This document shows, in pieces, positions 38,409 to 56,577 of a DNA stretch of 64,000 nt. The notes beneath the pieces were generated by a model. The model was not told the origin of the DNA. It made no database searches and saw only the letters and a list, made by a program, of their open reading frames with translations. Position 1 is the stretch's first letter; the number at the start of each line of letters is the position of its first letter. The translations under genes were made by a program, and so were the position numbers. This DNA is from Panulirus ornatus (lineage: Eukaryota > Arthropoda > Malacostraca > Decapoda > Palinuridae), in assembly GCF_036320965.1 (NCBI RefSeq), contig NC_092250.1:10749100-10813099 (forward strand), read 5' to 3'.

Positions 38409-41213
38409 GACAACCCCCTCCCCCTGCACGCGCGCAAGTTAGCGCTAGGAAAAGACAGCAAAGGCCACAGTCGATCATACTCAGTATCTAGTTGTCATGT
38501 ATAATGCAACGAAACCACTGCTCCGTTTCCACATCCAGGCCCTAAAAAAGTTTCCATGGTGTATCCCAGACGCTTCACATGCCCTGGTTCAATCCATTGA
38601 CAGCAGTTCGACCCCGGTATACCACATAGTTCCATTTCACTCTATTCCTTGCACGCCTTACACCCTCCTGTATGCTCAGGCCCCGATCACTCAAAATCTT
38701 TTTCACTCCATCTTTCCACTTTCAGTTTGGTCTCCCACTTCTCTTTATTCCCTCCACCTGTGACACACACATCCTCTTTGTCAATCTTTCCTCACTCATT
38801 CTCTCCATGTGACCAAACCATTACAGAACACCCTCTTCTGCAATCTTAACCACACTCTTTTTATTACCACATATCTCTCTTATCCTTTCATTACTTACTC
38901 GATCAAACCACCTCACACCACATATTGTCCTCAAACATTTTATTTCCAACACATCCACCCTCCTCCGCTCTCATCCAGAACAGGCTGCATACTTGCCCCT
39001 CTCTCCAAAACTCTTGCATTCACCTCCCTAACAACCACATCCATAAACAAATTAAACAAACATGGACATATCATGCACCCCTGCCGCAAACCGACATTCC
39101 CTGAGATCTAATCAATCTCCTCTCGTCCTACTCGTAGATATGCCTTACATTCTCGATAAAAACTTTTCACTGCCTCTCACACCATGTATTCTTAATACTG
39201 CATCTCTATCAACTCTATCGTATGCCTTCTCCAGATCCATAAATGCTACACACAAATCCATTTGTTTTTCTAAGTATTTCTCACATACATTCTTCAAAGG
39301 AAACACCTGATCCCCACACACTCTTTTCATGTCTTTACCCTCTCAATCAATACCCTCCCATATAATTTCCCAGGAACACTAAACAAGCTTATATCACATT
39401 AATTTAAACACTCACCTTTATCCCCTTTACTTTTGTACTATACATGGATTCTGCAAATACTCAGGCACCTCACCATGAGCCATACATACATTGAATATCC
39501 TTACCAACCAGTCAACAATACAGTCACACCCTTTTTAAATAAATTCCAATGCAATACCATCCAAACCAGCGGCTTTGCCGGCTTTCATCTTCCGCAAAGC
39601 TTTCACTACCTCTTCTCTGTTTACCAAATCATTCTCCCTAACCCTCTCACTTTGCACACCACCTCGACCAAAACACCCTATATCTGCCACTCTATCATCT
39701 AACACATTAAAGAAACCCTCAAAATACTCACTCCATCTCCTCACATCATCAATACTTGTTATTACCTCCCCATTAGCCCCCTTCACCGATGTTCCTATCT
39801 ATTCTCTTGTCTTGCGCACTTTATTTACCTCCTTCCAAAACATCTTTTTATCCTCCCTAAAATTTAATGATACTCTCTCACCCCAAGTTTTATTTCCCCT
39901 CTTTTTAACCTCTTGCACCTTTATCTTAGCCTCCTGCCTCTTTCTTTTATGCATATCCCAGTCATTAGCACTATTTCCCTGCAAAAATCGTCCAAATGCC
40001 TCTCTCGTTTCTTTCCCTAATAATCTTACTTCATCCCACCACTCTACCCTTTCTAATCTGCCCCACCTCCCACACTTCTCATGGCACAATCATCTTTTGA
40101 GCAACCCATCACTGCTTCCCTAAATAAATCCCATTCCTTCCCCAACTCCCCCTACATCCTTTGCTCTCACCTTTTTCCATTACTCAGTCCCTCCTGATAC
40201 TTCCTCACACGTCTCATTCCCAAGCTCACTAACTTTCACGAATCTTCACCCCAACATTTTTTCTTCTTTTCTGAAAACCTCTACAAATCTTCACCTTCGC
40301 TTCCACAAGATAATGTTCAGACATCAATCCTTTTGCACCTCTCACCACATAATATACAAAAGTCTCTCTTTCACGCACCTATCAATTAACACGTAATCCT
40401 ATAACGATCTCTGATCATCTCTCCTACGTATATACGTATACTTATGTATATCTCTCTTTTTAAACCAGGTATTCCCAATCACCAGTCCTTTTTCAGCACA
40501 CATATCTTCAAGCACTTCACCATTTCCATGTACAACACTAAACACCCCATGTACACCAATTATTCCTTCAATTGCTAAATTACTCACCTTTGCATTCAAA
40601 TCGGCCATCACTATAACACAGTCTCGTGCATCAAAACTACCCACACACTCACTCAGCTACTTCCAAAACACTTGCCCCTCGTGATCTTTATTCTCATGCC
40701 CAGGTGCATAGGCAACAATAATCACCCATCTCTCTCCATCCACTTTCAGTTTTACCCATATCAGTCTTTCTTACACTTCACTTTCTCACTCTCTATGACA
40801 TACTCCCACCACTCCTGCTTCAGGAGTAGTGCTACTCCTTCCCTTGCTCTTGTCCTCTCACCAACCCTTGACTTTACTCACAAAACATTGCCAAACCACT
40901 CTTCCCCTCTACCCTTGAGTTTCGTTTCACTCAGAGTCAAAACATCCAGGTTCCTTTCCTCAAACCTTCTACTCATCTATCCCTTTTCTCATCTTGGTTA
41001 CATCCACACACATTTAGACACCCCAATCTGAGCCTTCGAGGAGGATGAGCGCTCCCTGCGTGACTCCTTCTTCTGTTTCCCCTTTTAGAAAGTTGAAATA
41101 CAAGGAGGGGTGGGTCTCTAGCCCCCCCACCCCGTCCCCTTTAGTCGCCTTCTACGATAAGTGGAGAGTATGTGGGAAGTATTCTTTCTCCCCTATCCCC
41201 AGGGATAACATCT
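38409..41213 (-). mobile_element. LINE-B, 5' UTR to 3' UTR, internal deletion
   Basis: Minus strand. The 5' end (CCCCTATCCCCAGGGATA, 41193-41210) and 5' UTR are present, then the endonuclease (open 40399-40644 with a damaged VMADLNAKVSN motif), linker (39799-40089), RT fingers (39535-39786) and motif A (39145-39330). A deletion near 38965 joins the C-terminal region to the RT motif-C region, so FADD is missing. The 3' UTR lacks its last part. Confidence 0.88.
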
Positions 41214-44074
<2,861 letters not shown>

Positions 44075-44087
44075 ATTTCTATTATAT

Positions 44088-47000
44088 ATTTTGCTTTGTC
44101 GCTGTCTCCCGCGTCAGCGAGTTAGCGCAAGGAAACAGACGAAAGAATGGCCCAACCCACCCACATACACATGTATATACATACACGTCCACACACGCAA
44201 ATATACATACCTATACATCTCAATGTACACATATATATGCACACACAGACACATATATATATATATATATATATACACATGTACATAATTCATACAGTCT
44301 GCCTTTATTTGTTCCCATCGCCACCCCGCCACACATGAAATAAAAACCCCCTCCCCCCTCATGTGTGCGAGGTAGCGCTAGGAAAAGACACCTAAGGGCC
44401 CATTCGTTCACACTCAGTCTCTAGCTGTCATGTAATAATGCACCGAAACCACAGCTCCGTTTCCATATCCAGGCCCCACACAACTTCCATGGTTTACCCC
44501 AGACGCTTCACATGCCCTGGTTCAATCCATTGACAGCACGTCGACCCCGGTATACCACATCGTTCCAATTCACTCTATTCCTTGCACGCCTTTCACCCTC
44601 CTGCATGTTCAGGCCCCGATCACTCAAAATCTTTTTCACTCCATCTTTCCACCTAAAATTTGGTCTCCCACTTCTCCTCGTTCCCTCCACCTCTGCCACA
44701 TATATCCTCTTTGTCAATCTTTCCTCACTCATTCTCTCCAAGTGACCAAACCATTTCAAAACACCCTCTTCTGCTCTCTCAACCACGCTCTTTTTATTTC
44801 CACACATCTATCTTGCCCTTACATTACTTACTCGATCAAACCACCTCACACCACATATTGTCCTCAAACATGTCATTTCCAGCACATCCACCCTCCTGCG
44901 CACAGCTCTATCCATAGCCCACGCCTCGCAACCATACAACATTGTTGGAACCTCCATTCCTTCAAACATACCCATTTTTGCTTTCCGAGATAATGTTCTC
45001 GACTTCCAAACATTCTTCAATGCTCCCAGAATTTTCGCCCCCTCCCCCATCCTATGATTCACTTCCGGTTCCATGGTTCCATCCGCTGCCAGATCCACTC
45101 CCAGATATCTAAAACACCTTACTTCCTACAGTTTTTCTCCATTCAAACTTACCTCCCAATTGACTTGACCCTTAACCCTACTGTACCTAATAACCTTGCT
45201 CTTATTCACATCTACTCTTAACTCTCTTCTTTCACACACTTTACCAAACTCAGTCACCAGCTTCTGAACTTTCTTACATGAATCAGCCACCAGCGCTGTA
45301 TCATCAGCGAACAACAACTGACTCACTTCCCAAGCTCCCCCATCTACAACAGACTGCATACTTGCCCCTCTTTCCAAAACTCTTGCATTTACCTCCCTAA
45401 CAACCCCATCCATAAACAAATTAAACAACCATGGAGACATCACACACCCCAGCCGCAAACCTACATTCACTGAGAACCAATCACTTTCTTCCTACACGTA
45501 CACATGCCTTACATCCTCGTTAAAAACTTTTCACAGCTTCTAACAACTTGCCTCCCACACCATATATTCTTAAAACCTTCCACAGAGCATCTCTATCAAC
45601 TCTATCATATGCCTTCTCCAGATCCATAAATGCTACATGCAAATCCATTTGCTTTTCTAAGTATTTCTCACATACATTCTTCAAAGCAAACATCTGATCT
45701 AAACATCCTCTACCACTTCTGAAACCACACTGCTCTTCCCCAATCTGATGCTCTGTACATGCCTTTACCCTCTCAAACAATACCCTCCCATATGATCTAC
45801 CAGGAATACTCAACAAACTTATACCTCTGTAATTTGAGCACTCACTCTTATCCCCTTTGCCTTTGTACAATGGCACTATGCAAGCATTCCGCCAATCCTC
45901 AGGCACCTCACCATGAATCATACATACATTAAATAACCTTACTAACCAGTCAACAATACAGTCACCCCCTTTTTTAACAAATTCCACTGCAATACCATCC
46001 AAACCTGCTGCCTTGCCGGCTTTCATCTTCCGTAAAGTTTTTACTACCTCTTCTCTATTTACCAAATCATTTTCCCTAACCCTCTCACGTTGCACACCAC
46101 CTAGACCAAAACACCCTATATCTGCCACTCTATCATCAAATACATTCAACAAACCTTCAAAATACTCACTCCATCTCCTCACATCACCACTACTTGTTAT
46201 CACCTCCCCATTAGCCCCCTTCACTGAAGTTCCCATTTGCTCCCTGTCTTACGCACTTTATATACCTCCTTCCAAAACATCTTTTTATTCTCCCTGATAT
46301 TTAATGATACTCTCTCACCCCAACTCTCATTTGTCCTCTTTTTCACCTCTTGCACCTTTCTCTTGACCTCCTGCCTCTTTCTTTTATACCTCTCCCACTC
46401 ATTTGCATTTTTCCCTGCAAAAATCGTCCAAATGCCTCTCTCTTCTCTTTCACTAATAATCTTACTTCTTCATCCCACCACTCACTACCTTTTCTAATCA
46501 ACCCACCTCCCACGCTTCTCATGCCACAAGCATTTTTTGCGCAAGCCATCACTGCTTCCCTAAATACATCACATTCCTCTCCCACTCCCCTTTCCTCCTT
46601 TGTTCTCACCTTTTCCATTCTGTACTCAATCTCTCCTGGTACTTCCTCAAACAAGTCTCCTTCCCAAGCTCACTTACTCTCACCACTCTCTTCACCCCAA
46701 CATTCTCTCTTCTTTTCTGAAAACCCCCACAAATCTTCTCCTTCGCCTCCACAAGATAATTATCAGACATCCCTCCAATTGCACCTCTCAGCACATTAAC
46801 ATCCAAAAGTCTCTCTTTCGTGCGTCTATCAGTTAACACGTAATCCAATAACGCTCTCTAGCCATCTCTTCTAATCCACCCACCTCCCACGCTTCTCATG
46901 CCACAAGCATCTTTTGCGCAAGCCATCACTGCTTCCCTAAATACATCCCATTCCTCTCCCACTCCCCTTTCCTCCTTTGTTCTCACCTTTCTCCATTCTG

Positions 47001-48000
47001 TACTCAGTCTCTCCTGGTACTTCCTCACACAAGTCTCCTTCCCAAGCTCACTTACTCTCACCACTCTCTTCACCCCAACATTCTCTCTTCTTTTCTGAAA
47101 ATCCCCACAAATCTTCACCTTCGCCTCCACAAGATAATGATCAGACATCCCTCCAGTTGCAGCTCTCAGCACATTAACATCCAAAAGTCTCTCTTTCGTG
47201 CGTCTATCAATTAACACGTAATCCAATAACGCTCTCTAGCCATCTCTCCTACTTATATACGTATAATTATGTATATCTCGCTTTTTAAACCAGGTATTCC
47301 CAATCACCGGTCCTTTTTCAGCACATAAATCTACAAGCTCTTCACCATTTCCATTTACAACACTGAACACTCCATGTATACCAATTATTCCTTCAGCTGC
47401 CACATTACTTACCTTTGCATTCAAATCACCCATCACTATAACCCGGTCTTTTGCATCAAAACCACTAACACACTCATTCAGCTGCTCCCAAAACACTTGC
47501 CTCTCATGATCTTTCTTCTCATGCCCAGGTGCATATGCACCAATAATCACCCATCTCTCTCCATCAACTTTCAGTTTTACCCATATCAATCTAGAATTTA
47601 CTTTCTTACTCTCTATCACATACTCCCACAACTCCTGATTCAGGAGTAGTGCTACTCCTTCCCTTGCTCTTGTCCTCTCACTAGCCCCTGACTTTACTCC
47701 CAAGACATTCCCAAACCACTCTTCCACTTTGCCCTTGAGCTTTGTTTCACTCAGAGCCAAAACATCCAGGTTCCTTTCCTCAAACGTACTACCTATCTCT
47801 CCTTTTTTCTCATCTTGGTTACATTCACACACATTTAGACACCCCAATCTGAGCCTTCGAGGAGGATGAGCACTCCTCGCGTGACTCCTTCTTCTGTTTC
47901 CCCTTTTAGAAAGTTAAAATACAAGGAGGGGAAGGTTTCTGGCCCCCCGCTCCCGTCCCCTTTAATCGCCTTCTACGACACGCGAGGAATGCGTGGGAAG
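44088..48000 (-). mobile_element. LINE-B, near full length, with internal tandem duplication
   Basis: Minus strand. The tail core is at 44091-44150, the long 3' UTR to about 44560, and the C-terminal region at 44508-45098. RT motif C FADD is intact in 45126-45470, and RT fingers to motif A are open at 45520-46236 ([20 protein letters not shown]). The linker and endonuclease end are duplicated (46493-47247). The endonuclease N-terminus is open at 47236-47847 ([33 protein letters not shown]). The 5' UTR runs to 48000. Several frame breaks make it inactive. Confidence 0.92.
46493..47247 (-). repeat. Direct tandem duplication of 377 bp inside a LINE
   Basis: 46493-46869 and 46870-47247 are adjacent direct copies covering the endonuclease C-terminus (DYVLxDRR, MSDxYLVEA) and linker start. 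The first unit has SDN where the second has the catalytic SDH. The units share a short TCT overlap at the junction. Confidence 0.88.
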
Positions 48001-48002
48001 TA

Positions 48003-50619
<2,617 letters not shown>

Positions 50620-50823
50620 ATACTTTGTCGCTGTCTCCCGCGTTTGCGAGGTAGCGCAAGGAAACAGACGAAAGAAATGGCCCAACCCCCCCCATACACA
50701 TGTATCTACATACGTCCACACACGCAAATATACATACCTACACAGCTTTCCATGGTTTACCCCAGACGCTTCACATGCCTTGATTCAATCCACTGACAGC
50801 ACGTCAACCCCGGTATACCACAT

Positions 50824-50825
<2 letters not shown>
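50620..50825 (-). mobile_element. LINE-A 3' UTR fragment
   Basis: The tail core and 3' UTR end at the last codons (GGTATACCACAT, 50813-50824), followed by an A-run. It is almost the exact complement of 50284-50484. Confidence 0.92.
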
Positions 50826-50859
<34 letters not shown>

Positions 50860-50863
50860 AAAA

Positions 50864-50922
<59 letters not shown>

Positions 50923-50923
50923 T
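50826..50923. repeat. A-tract, (TA)n, T-tract
   Basis: The same composition and order as 50484-50619, shorter. Confidence 0.95.
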
Positions 50924-53900
50924 ACTTTGTCGCTGTCTCCCGCGTTTGCGAGGTAGCGCAAGGAAACAGACGAAAGTAATGGCCGAACCCCCCCCATACA
51001 CATGAATATACATACGTCCACACACGCAAATATACATACCTACACAGCTTTCCATGGTTTACCCCAGACGCTTCACATGCCTTGATTCAATCCACTGACA
51101 GCACGTCAACCCCGGTATACCACATCGCTCCAATTCACTCTATTCCTTGCCCTCCTTTCACCCTCCTGCATGTTCAGGCCCCGATCACACAAAATCTTTT
51201 TCACTCCATCTTTCCACCTCCAATTTGGTCTCCCTCTTCTCCTTGCTCCCTCCACCTCCGACACATATATTCTCTTGGTCAATCTTTCCTCACTCATCCT
51301 CTCCATGTGCCCAAACCACTTCAAAACACCCTCTTCTGCTCTCTCAACCACGCTCTTTTTATTTCCACACATCTCTCTTACCCTTACATTACTCACTCGA
51401 TCAAACCACCTCACACCACACATTGTCCTCAAACATCTCATTTCCAGCACATCCATCCTCCTGCGCACAACTCTATCCATAGCCCACGCCTCGCAACCAT
51501 ACAACATTGTTGGAACCACTATTCCTTCAAACATACCCATTTTTGCTTTCCGAGATAATGTTCTCGACTTCCACACATTCTTCAAGGCCCCCAGAATTTT
51601 CGCCCCCTCCCCCACCCTATGATCCACTTCCGCTTCCATGGTTCCATCCGCTGCCAGATCCACTCCCAGATATCTAAAACACTTCACTTCCTCCAGTTTT
51701 TCTCCATTCAAACTCACCTCCCAATTGACTTGACCCTCAACCCTACTGTACCTAATAACCTTGCTCTTATTCACATTTACTCTTAACTTTCTTCTTCCAC
51801 ACACTTTACCAAACTCAGTCACCAGCTTCTGCAGTTTCTCACATGAATCAGCCACCAGCGCTGTATCATCAGCGAACAACAACTGACTCACTTCCCAAGC
51901 TCTCTCATCCCCAACAGACTTCATACTTGCCCCTCTTTCCAAGACTCTTGCATTTACCTCCCTAACAACCCCATCCATAAACAAATTAAACAACCATGGA
52001 GACATCACACACCCCTGCCGCAAACCTACATTCACTGAGAACCAATCACTTTCCTCTCTTCCTACACGTACACATGCCTTACATCCTCGATAAAAACTTT
52101 TCACTGCTTCTAACAACTTTCCTCCCACACCATATATTCTTAATACCTTCCACAGAGCATCTCTATCAACTCTATCATATGCCTTCTCCAGATCCATAAA
52201 TGCTACATACAAATCCATTTGCTTTTCTAAGTATTTCTCACATACATTCTTCAAAGCAAACACCTGATCCACACATCCTCTACTACTTCTGAAACCACAC
52301 TGCTCTTCCAGAATCTGATGCTCTGTACATGCCTTCACCCTCTCAATCAATACCCTCCCATATAATTTACCAGGAATACTCAACAAACTTATACCTCTGT
52401 AATTTGAGCATTCACTCTTATCCCCTTTGCCTTTGTACATTGGCACTATGCACGCGTTCCGCCAATCCTCAGGCGCCTCACCATGAGTCATACATACATT
52501 AAATAACCTTACCAACCAGTCCACAATACAGTCACCCCCTTTTTTAATAAATTCCACTGCAATACCATCCAAGCCTGCTGCCTTGCCGGCTTTCATCTTC
52601 CGCAAAGCTTTCACTACCTCTTCTCTGTTTACCAAATCATTTTCCCTAACCCTCTCACTTTGCACACTACCTCGACCAAAACACCCTATATCTGCCACTC
52701 TATCATCAAACACATTCAACAAACCTTCAAAATACTCACTCCATCTCCTTCTCACATCACCACTACTTGTTATCACCTCCCCATTTGCGCCCTTCACTGA
52801 AGTTCTCATTTGCTCCCTTGTCTTACGCACTTTATTTACCTCCTTCCAGAACATCTTTTTATTCTCCCTAAAATTTAATGATACTCTCTCACCCCAACTC
52901 TCATTTGCCCTTTTTTTCACCTCTTGCACCTTTCTCTTGACCTCCTGTCTCTTTCTTTTATACATCTCCCACTCAATTGCATTTTTTTCATGCAAAAATC
53001 GTCCAAATGCCTCTTTCTTCTCTTTCACTAATACTCTTACTTCTTCATCCCACCACTCACTACCCTTTCTAATCAACCCACCTCCCACTCTTCTCATGCC
53101 ACAAGCATCTTTTGCGCAATCCATCATTGATTCCCTAAATACATCCCATTCCTCCCCCACTCCCCTTGCTTCCATTGTTCTCACCTTTTTCCATTCTGTA
53201 CTCAGTCTCTCCTGGTACTTCCTCACACAGGTCTCCTTCTCAAGCTCACTTACTCTCACCACCCTCTTCACCCCAACATTCACTCTTCTTTTCTGAAAAC
53301 CCATACAAATCTTCACCTTAGCCTCCACATGATAATGATCAGACATCCCTCCAGTTGCACCTCTCAGCACATTAACATCCAAAAGTCTCTCTTTCGCACG
53401 CCTGTCAATTAACACGTAATCCAATAACGCTCTCTTGCCATCTCTCCTACTTACATAAGTATACTTATGTATATCTCGCTTTTTAAACCAGGTATTCCCA
53501 ATCATCAGTCCTTTTTCAGCACATAAATCTACAAGCTCTTCACCATTTCCATTTACAACACTGAACACCCCATGTATACCAATTATTCCCTCAACTGCCA
53601 CATTACTCACCCTTGCATTCAAATCACCCATCACTATAACCCGGTCTCGTGCATCAAAACCACTAACACACTCATTCAGCTGCTCCCAAAACACTTGCCT
53701 CTCTTGATCTTTCTTCTCATGCCCAGGTGCATATGCACCAATAATCACCCACCTCTCTCCATCAACTTTCAGTTTTACCCATATTAATCGAGAATTTACT
53801 TTCTTACACTCTATCACATACTCCCACAACTCCTGTTTCAGGAGTATTGCTACTCCTTCCCTTGCTCTTGTCCTCTCACTAACCCCTGACTTCACTCCCC

Positions 53901-54172
53901 AGACATTCCCAAACCACTCTTCCCCTTTACCCTTGAGCTTCGTTTCACTCAGAGCCAAAACATCCAGGTTCCTTTCCTCAAACATACTACCTATCTCTCC
54001 TTTTTTCACATCTTGGTTACATCCACACACATTTAGGCACCCCACTCTGAGCCTTCGAGGAGGATGAGCACTCCCCGCGTGACTCCTTCTTCTGTTTCCC
54101 ATTTTAGAAAGTTAATACAAGGAGGGGAGGATTTCTGGCCCCCCGCTCCCGTCCCCTCTAGTCGCTTTCTAT
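50924..54172 (-). mobile_element. Full-length RTE-like LINE-A
   Basis: This is the only copy with an unbroken complete ORF. From 54172 down: a short 5' UTR (about 70 bp, lacking the first ~60 bp seen in other copies), one ORF (54102-51106) and a short 3' UTR of about 180 bp ending in an A-rich stretch and (TA)n. Total length is near 3.25 kb, the size of RTE-clade LINEs. A single ORF with AP-type endonuclease and RT, no gag-like ORF1, no RNase H and a microsatellite tail all fit the RTE clade. Confidence 0.93.
51106..54102 (-). CDS. LINE endonuclease-reverse transcriptase polyprotein, 998 aa
   Basis: The protein nicks chromosomal DNA and copies its own RNA there (target-primed reverse transcription). 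Residues 18-260 are an apurinic-like endonuclease with the expected catalytic set: N24 (LNVCG), E53 (LSETK), Y124 (GAYAPG), D160 and N162 (MGDLN), D228 (LLDYV) and S254-D255-H256. Residues about 275-480 are a lysine/arginine-rich linker. RT spans about 480-800: fingers with GLDGIAVEFIK and YRGISLLSIPGK, motif A with D637 (FMDLEKAYD), motif B ([12 protein letters not shown]), motif C with D745-D746 (FADD), then VNVNKSK. The C-terminal part (about 800-998) has [11 protein letters not shown] and [13 protein letters not shown], usual for RTE-like elements. The start at 54102 precedes the endonuclease by 17 basic residues and lies just behind the 5' UTR. No stop or frameshift was found. The copy could be functional, though its 5' UTR is slightly shortened. 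Confidence 0.95.
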   Translation of the reverse strand: MGNRRRSHAGSAHPPRRLRVGCLNVCGCNQDVKKGEIGSMFEERNLDVLALSETKLKGKGEEWFGNVWGVKSGVSERTRAREGVAILLKQELWEYVIECKKVNSRLIWVKLKVDGERWVIIGAYAPGHEKKDQERQVFWEQLNECVSGFDARDRVIVMGDLNARVSNVAVEGIIGIHGVFSVVNGNGEELVDLCAEKGLMIGNTWFKKRDIHKYTYVSRRDGKRALLDYVLIDRRAKERLLDVNVLRGATGGMSDHYHVEAKVKICMGFQKRRVNVGVKRVVRVSELEKETCVRKYQERLSTEWKKVRTMEARGVGEEWDVFRESMMDCAKDACGMRRVGGGLIRKGSEWWDEEVRVLVKEKKEAFGRFLHEKNAIEWEMYKRKRQEVKRKVQEVKKRANESWGERVSLNFRENKKMFWKEVNKVRKTREQMRTSVKGANGEVITSSGDVRRRWSEYFEGLLNVFDDRVADIGCFGRGSVQSERVRENDLVNREEVVKALRKMKAGKAAGLDGIAVEFIKKGGDCIVDWLVRLFNVCMTHGEAPEDWRNACIVPMYKGKGDKSECSNYRGISLLSIPGKLYGRVLIERVKACTEHQILEEQCGFRSSRGCVDQVFALKNVCEKYLEKQMDLYVAFMDLEKAYDRVDRDALWKVLRIYGVGGKLLEAVKSFYRGCKACVRVGREESDWFSVNVGLRQGCVMSPWLFNLFMDGVVREVNARVLERGASMKSVGDERAWEVSQLLFADDTALVADSCEKLQKLVTEFGKVCGRRKLRVNVNKSKVIRYSRVEGQVNWEVSLNGEKLEEVKCFRYLGVDLAADGTMEAEVDHRVGEGAKILGALKNVWKSRTLSRKAKMGMFEGIVVPTMLYGCEAWAMDRVVRRRMDVLEMRCLRTMCGVRWFDRVSNVRVREMCGNKKSVVERAEEGVLKWFGHMERMSEERLTKRIYVSEVEGARRRGRPNWRWKDGVKKILCDRGLNMQEGERRARNRVNWSDVVYRG

Positions 54173-56010
54173 ATATAAAAATATATATATATATATATGT
54201 ATATATGTGTGTGTGTCTGTGTGTGTGTGGGAGAGAGAATGGAGGATCGGCGAGTTCTCCATGCCTAACACCTCTTCTGGGGTACGTCAAGAGACTGATT
54301 TGAACGCACATAAATCTGCAACAGTGGCAGAATTTATCGTTGTTATCACTATAATAAATTTCGAAACACTGATTAGCAACAACATCTGCGACGATAAGTC
54401 CAGGGGTTATGTCCTCAGTCCGATGGGGATGTAGAGAGAGATGAATGTGCTTTTAATGTTCATTATCAAAATAACATTATGTCTTGTCATGCATCCAAAT
54501 CAAAGCTTCTCATTTCAACTCATGTTAATATTAGGTAGATATTGTCCACCCTTTTAGCTCCAGTTTCCTTAGGCAATTAGTCAATAGCTTTCATAGAGTC
54601 ACACGATATTAGATATGTACATTTCCCGTAATCTAGAATTCTCTGCCCACTTGTCCAGAAGTATTATAACAACACCACAGGTGAATTTCCATTGCTACTT
54701 CTGAGTTGGTTCTTACTGAGTAACTCATTATCACTTCTACGTTTGTCAGAAGTCTTATCACGCACTATGGATTATTTTAAATTCTACAAATGGTACAAAC
54801 GCCGCTAGATTGGCTGTGTACAACAGTTTCTTGATATTTTGCAAACACCTTTCTTAACCCTGGACACACCTATTCTTGGGTCATTCAGGCCCAACATTTT
54901 TCAAGTTTCGTTCGTTCCCCGGGGTTTCCTTGTGCGTACGCCCACATGGGTCTCTCTACCTTCAGTTCTTGATCAGACATTACTGTGGGTGAGTGCGTTA
55001 CTCTCTGCTCTTATTCCTTCTCTGTTTTCTATGGTGTTTGGGTTCGATAGACCCCAAGGATAGTGATAGTGTGGGGGATAAGTAACCTATAAACGATAAA
55101 GCAGGCAAGCTCTACATTTGTCAACAGGAAGACGTCGGTCTGGACATTGGTTACGTCTAATATCAAGTTCTTATAATGACTGGTTTTTGTGTTTATGTCG
55201 ACAAGAGTAACAACTTATTTTTCATATCAATTTCCAATTTTCTTTTTTTACGATAATTACTTCCATTTACGTTTTCTTTATCATCATATCATGATAAGGT
55301 AAGATGAAGCTTAAGGCTCTTGTACAATTTTAGTTTTTGACAAATTGCAATTAGACATAAATGTTTTTTTCTCCCTACCCGGTCTCTTGGATTCAAGGGC
55401 CGTAAAATCGTTCTAACACGTGACGATTGTGTTCTAAGATGAGTTTTTTTTCTTTGCATCCATTTAATGATTCTCCCTGTGACGTCATCGTATGCAAAAT
55501 CCTCAAAGCTGTGCTCAGTCTGTTAAGGATCCGAGGATGTATAGTGTGTACGCAGGAAGATTCCATTACCCTCAGTTGTGCTAACCACTCCTTTACAGAT
55601 ACTGTGGTGATGTAACCTTATCAAACATTCCAATGCTCCTCTCCATGATGTCTAGTAATGCCACTCCCTCCTCCATGGGAAACAGAAAATGAAATAAAAA
55701 CATCTGCTACGTCTGCTTTCCGTTTCACAGTTAACTTCTGATGGTTATCCCTGCTTGCCCATAACTTCTACACTTGAACTTACTCTTAGATTTACATAAT
55801 TCCAAAATTTCCCCGGGGTTCGTTTCAGCTTCGGATGACATGTATTTCTCATGCAATTTTGCAGATTTGCATGTAAGACTCTTAATTCCTAGTTATACAA
55901 TATGCTTCATAAATCTCGCTATGCCTCGGGTAACAGCAACATGCCCAAACTTTGTTATAGAAACGAGGTCCTCCTGTGTGTATATTCTTTTAGTAAGGTT
56001 ATAGCCTTTG
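54173..56010. other. Unassigned sequence between LINE and microsatellites
   Basis: A short (TA)n/(TG)n patch (54174-54232) is followed by about 1.8 kb with AT-rich composition. Only short open frames occur (for example 54839-55063 and 55427-55615), with no recognisable domain. No exon with convincing splice sites was identified. Confidence 0.6.
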
Positions 56011-56017
56011 GCTGCGA

Positions 56018-56297
56018 AATTCTTCTTCTTCTTCTTCTTCTTCTTCTTCTTCTTCTTCTTCTTCTTCTTCTTCTTCTTCTTCTTCTTCTTCTCCTTTCTT
56101 CTTCTTCTGCTTCTTCTTCTTCTTCTTCTTCTTCTTCTTCTTCTTCTTCTTCTTCTTCTTCTTCTTCTTCTTCTTCTTCTTTTCTTCTTCTTCTGCTTCT
56201 TCTTCTTCTTCTGCTTCTTCTTCTTCTTCTTCTTCTTCTTCTTCTTCTTCTTCTTCTTCTTCTTCTTCTTCTTCTTCTTCTTCTTCTTCTTCTTCTT
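56018..56297. repeat. (TTC)n microsatellite
   Basis: About 280 bp of TTC with rare TGC, CTCC and TTTTC interruptions; the complement is (GAA)n. Confidence 0.98.
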
Positions 56298-56324
56298 TAT
56301 ATTATTGCAATCAAATATCACTAA

Positions 56325-56377
56325 CATTATAATTATTATCATTATTATCAACATTATCATTCTAATTCTTGTTCTTA

Positions 56378-56435
<58 letters not shown>

Positions 56436-56491
56436 CATTATTATTATTATAATTATTATTATTATCATTATTATTATTATCATTATTATTA

Positions 56492-56528
<37 letters not shown>

Positions 56529-56577
56529 CATTATTATTATTGTTATTATTATTATTGTTATTATTATTATTATTATT
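56325..56577. repeat. (ATT)n microsatellite
   Basis: About 250 bp of ATT with ATC, GTT and AAT variants. Confidence 0.97.

Noticed and set aside
52583..53296. 237-aa plus-strand frame and similar 111-294-aa frames opposite LINE copies
   Set aside because: They are antisense to the LINE ORF and recur in every copy, because sense codons whose complement is a stop are rare; no domain or start signal supports them.
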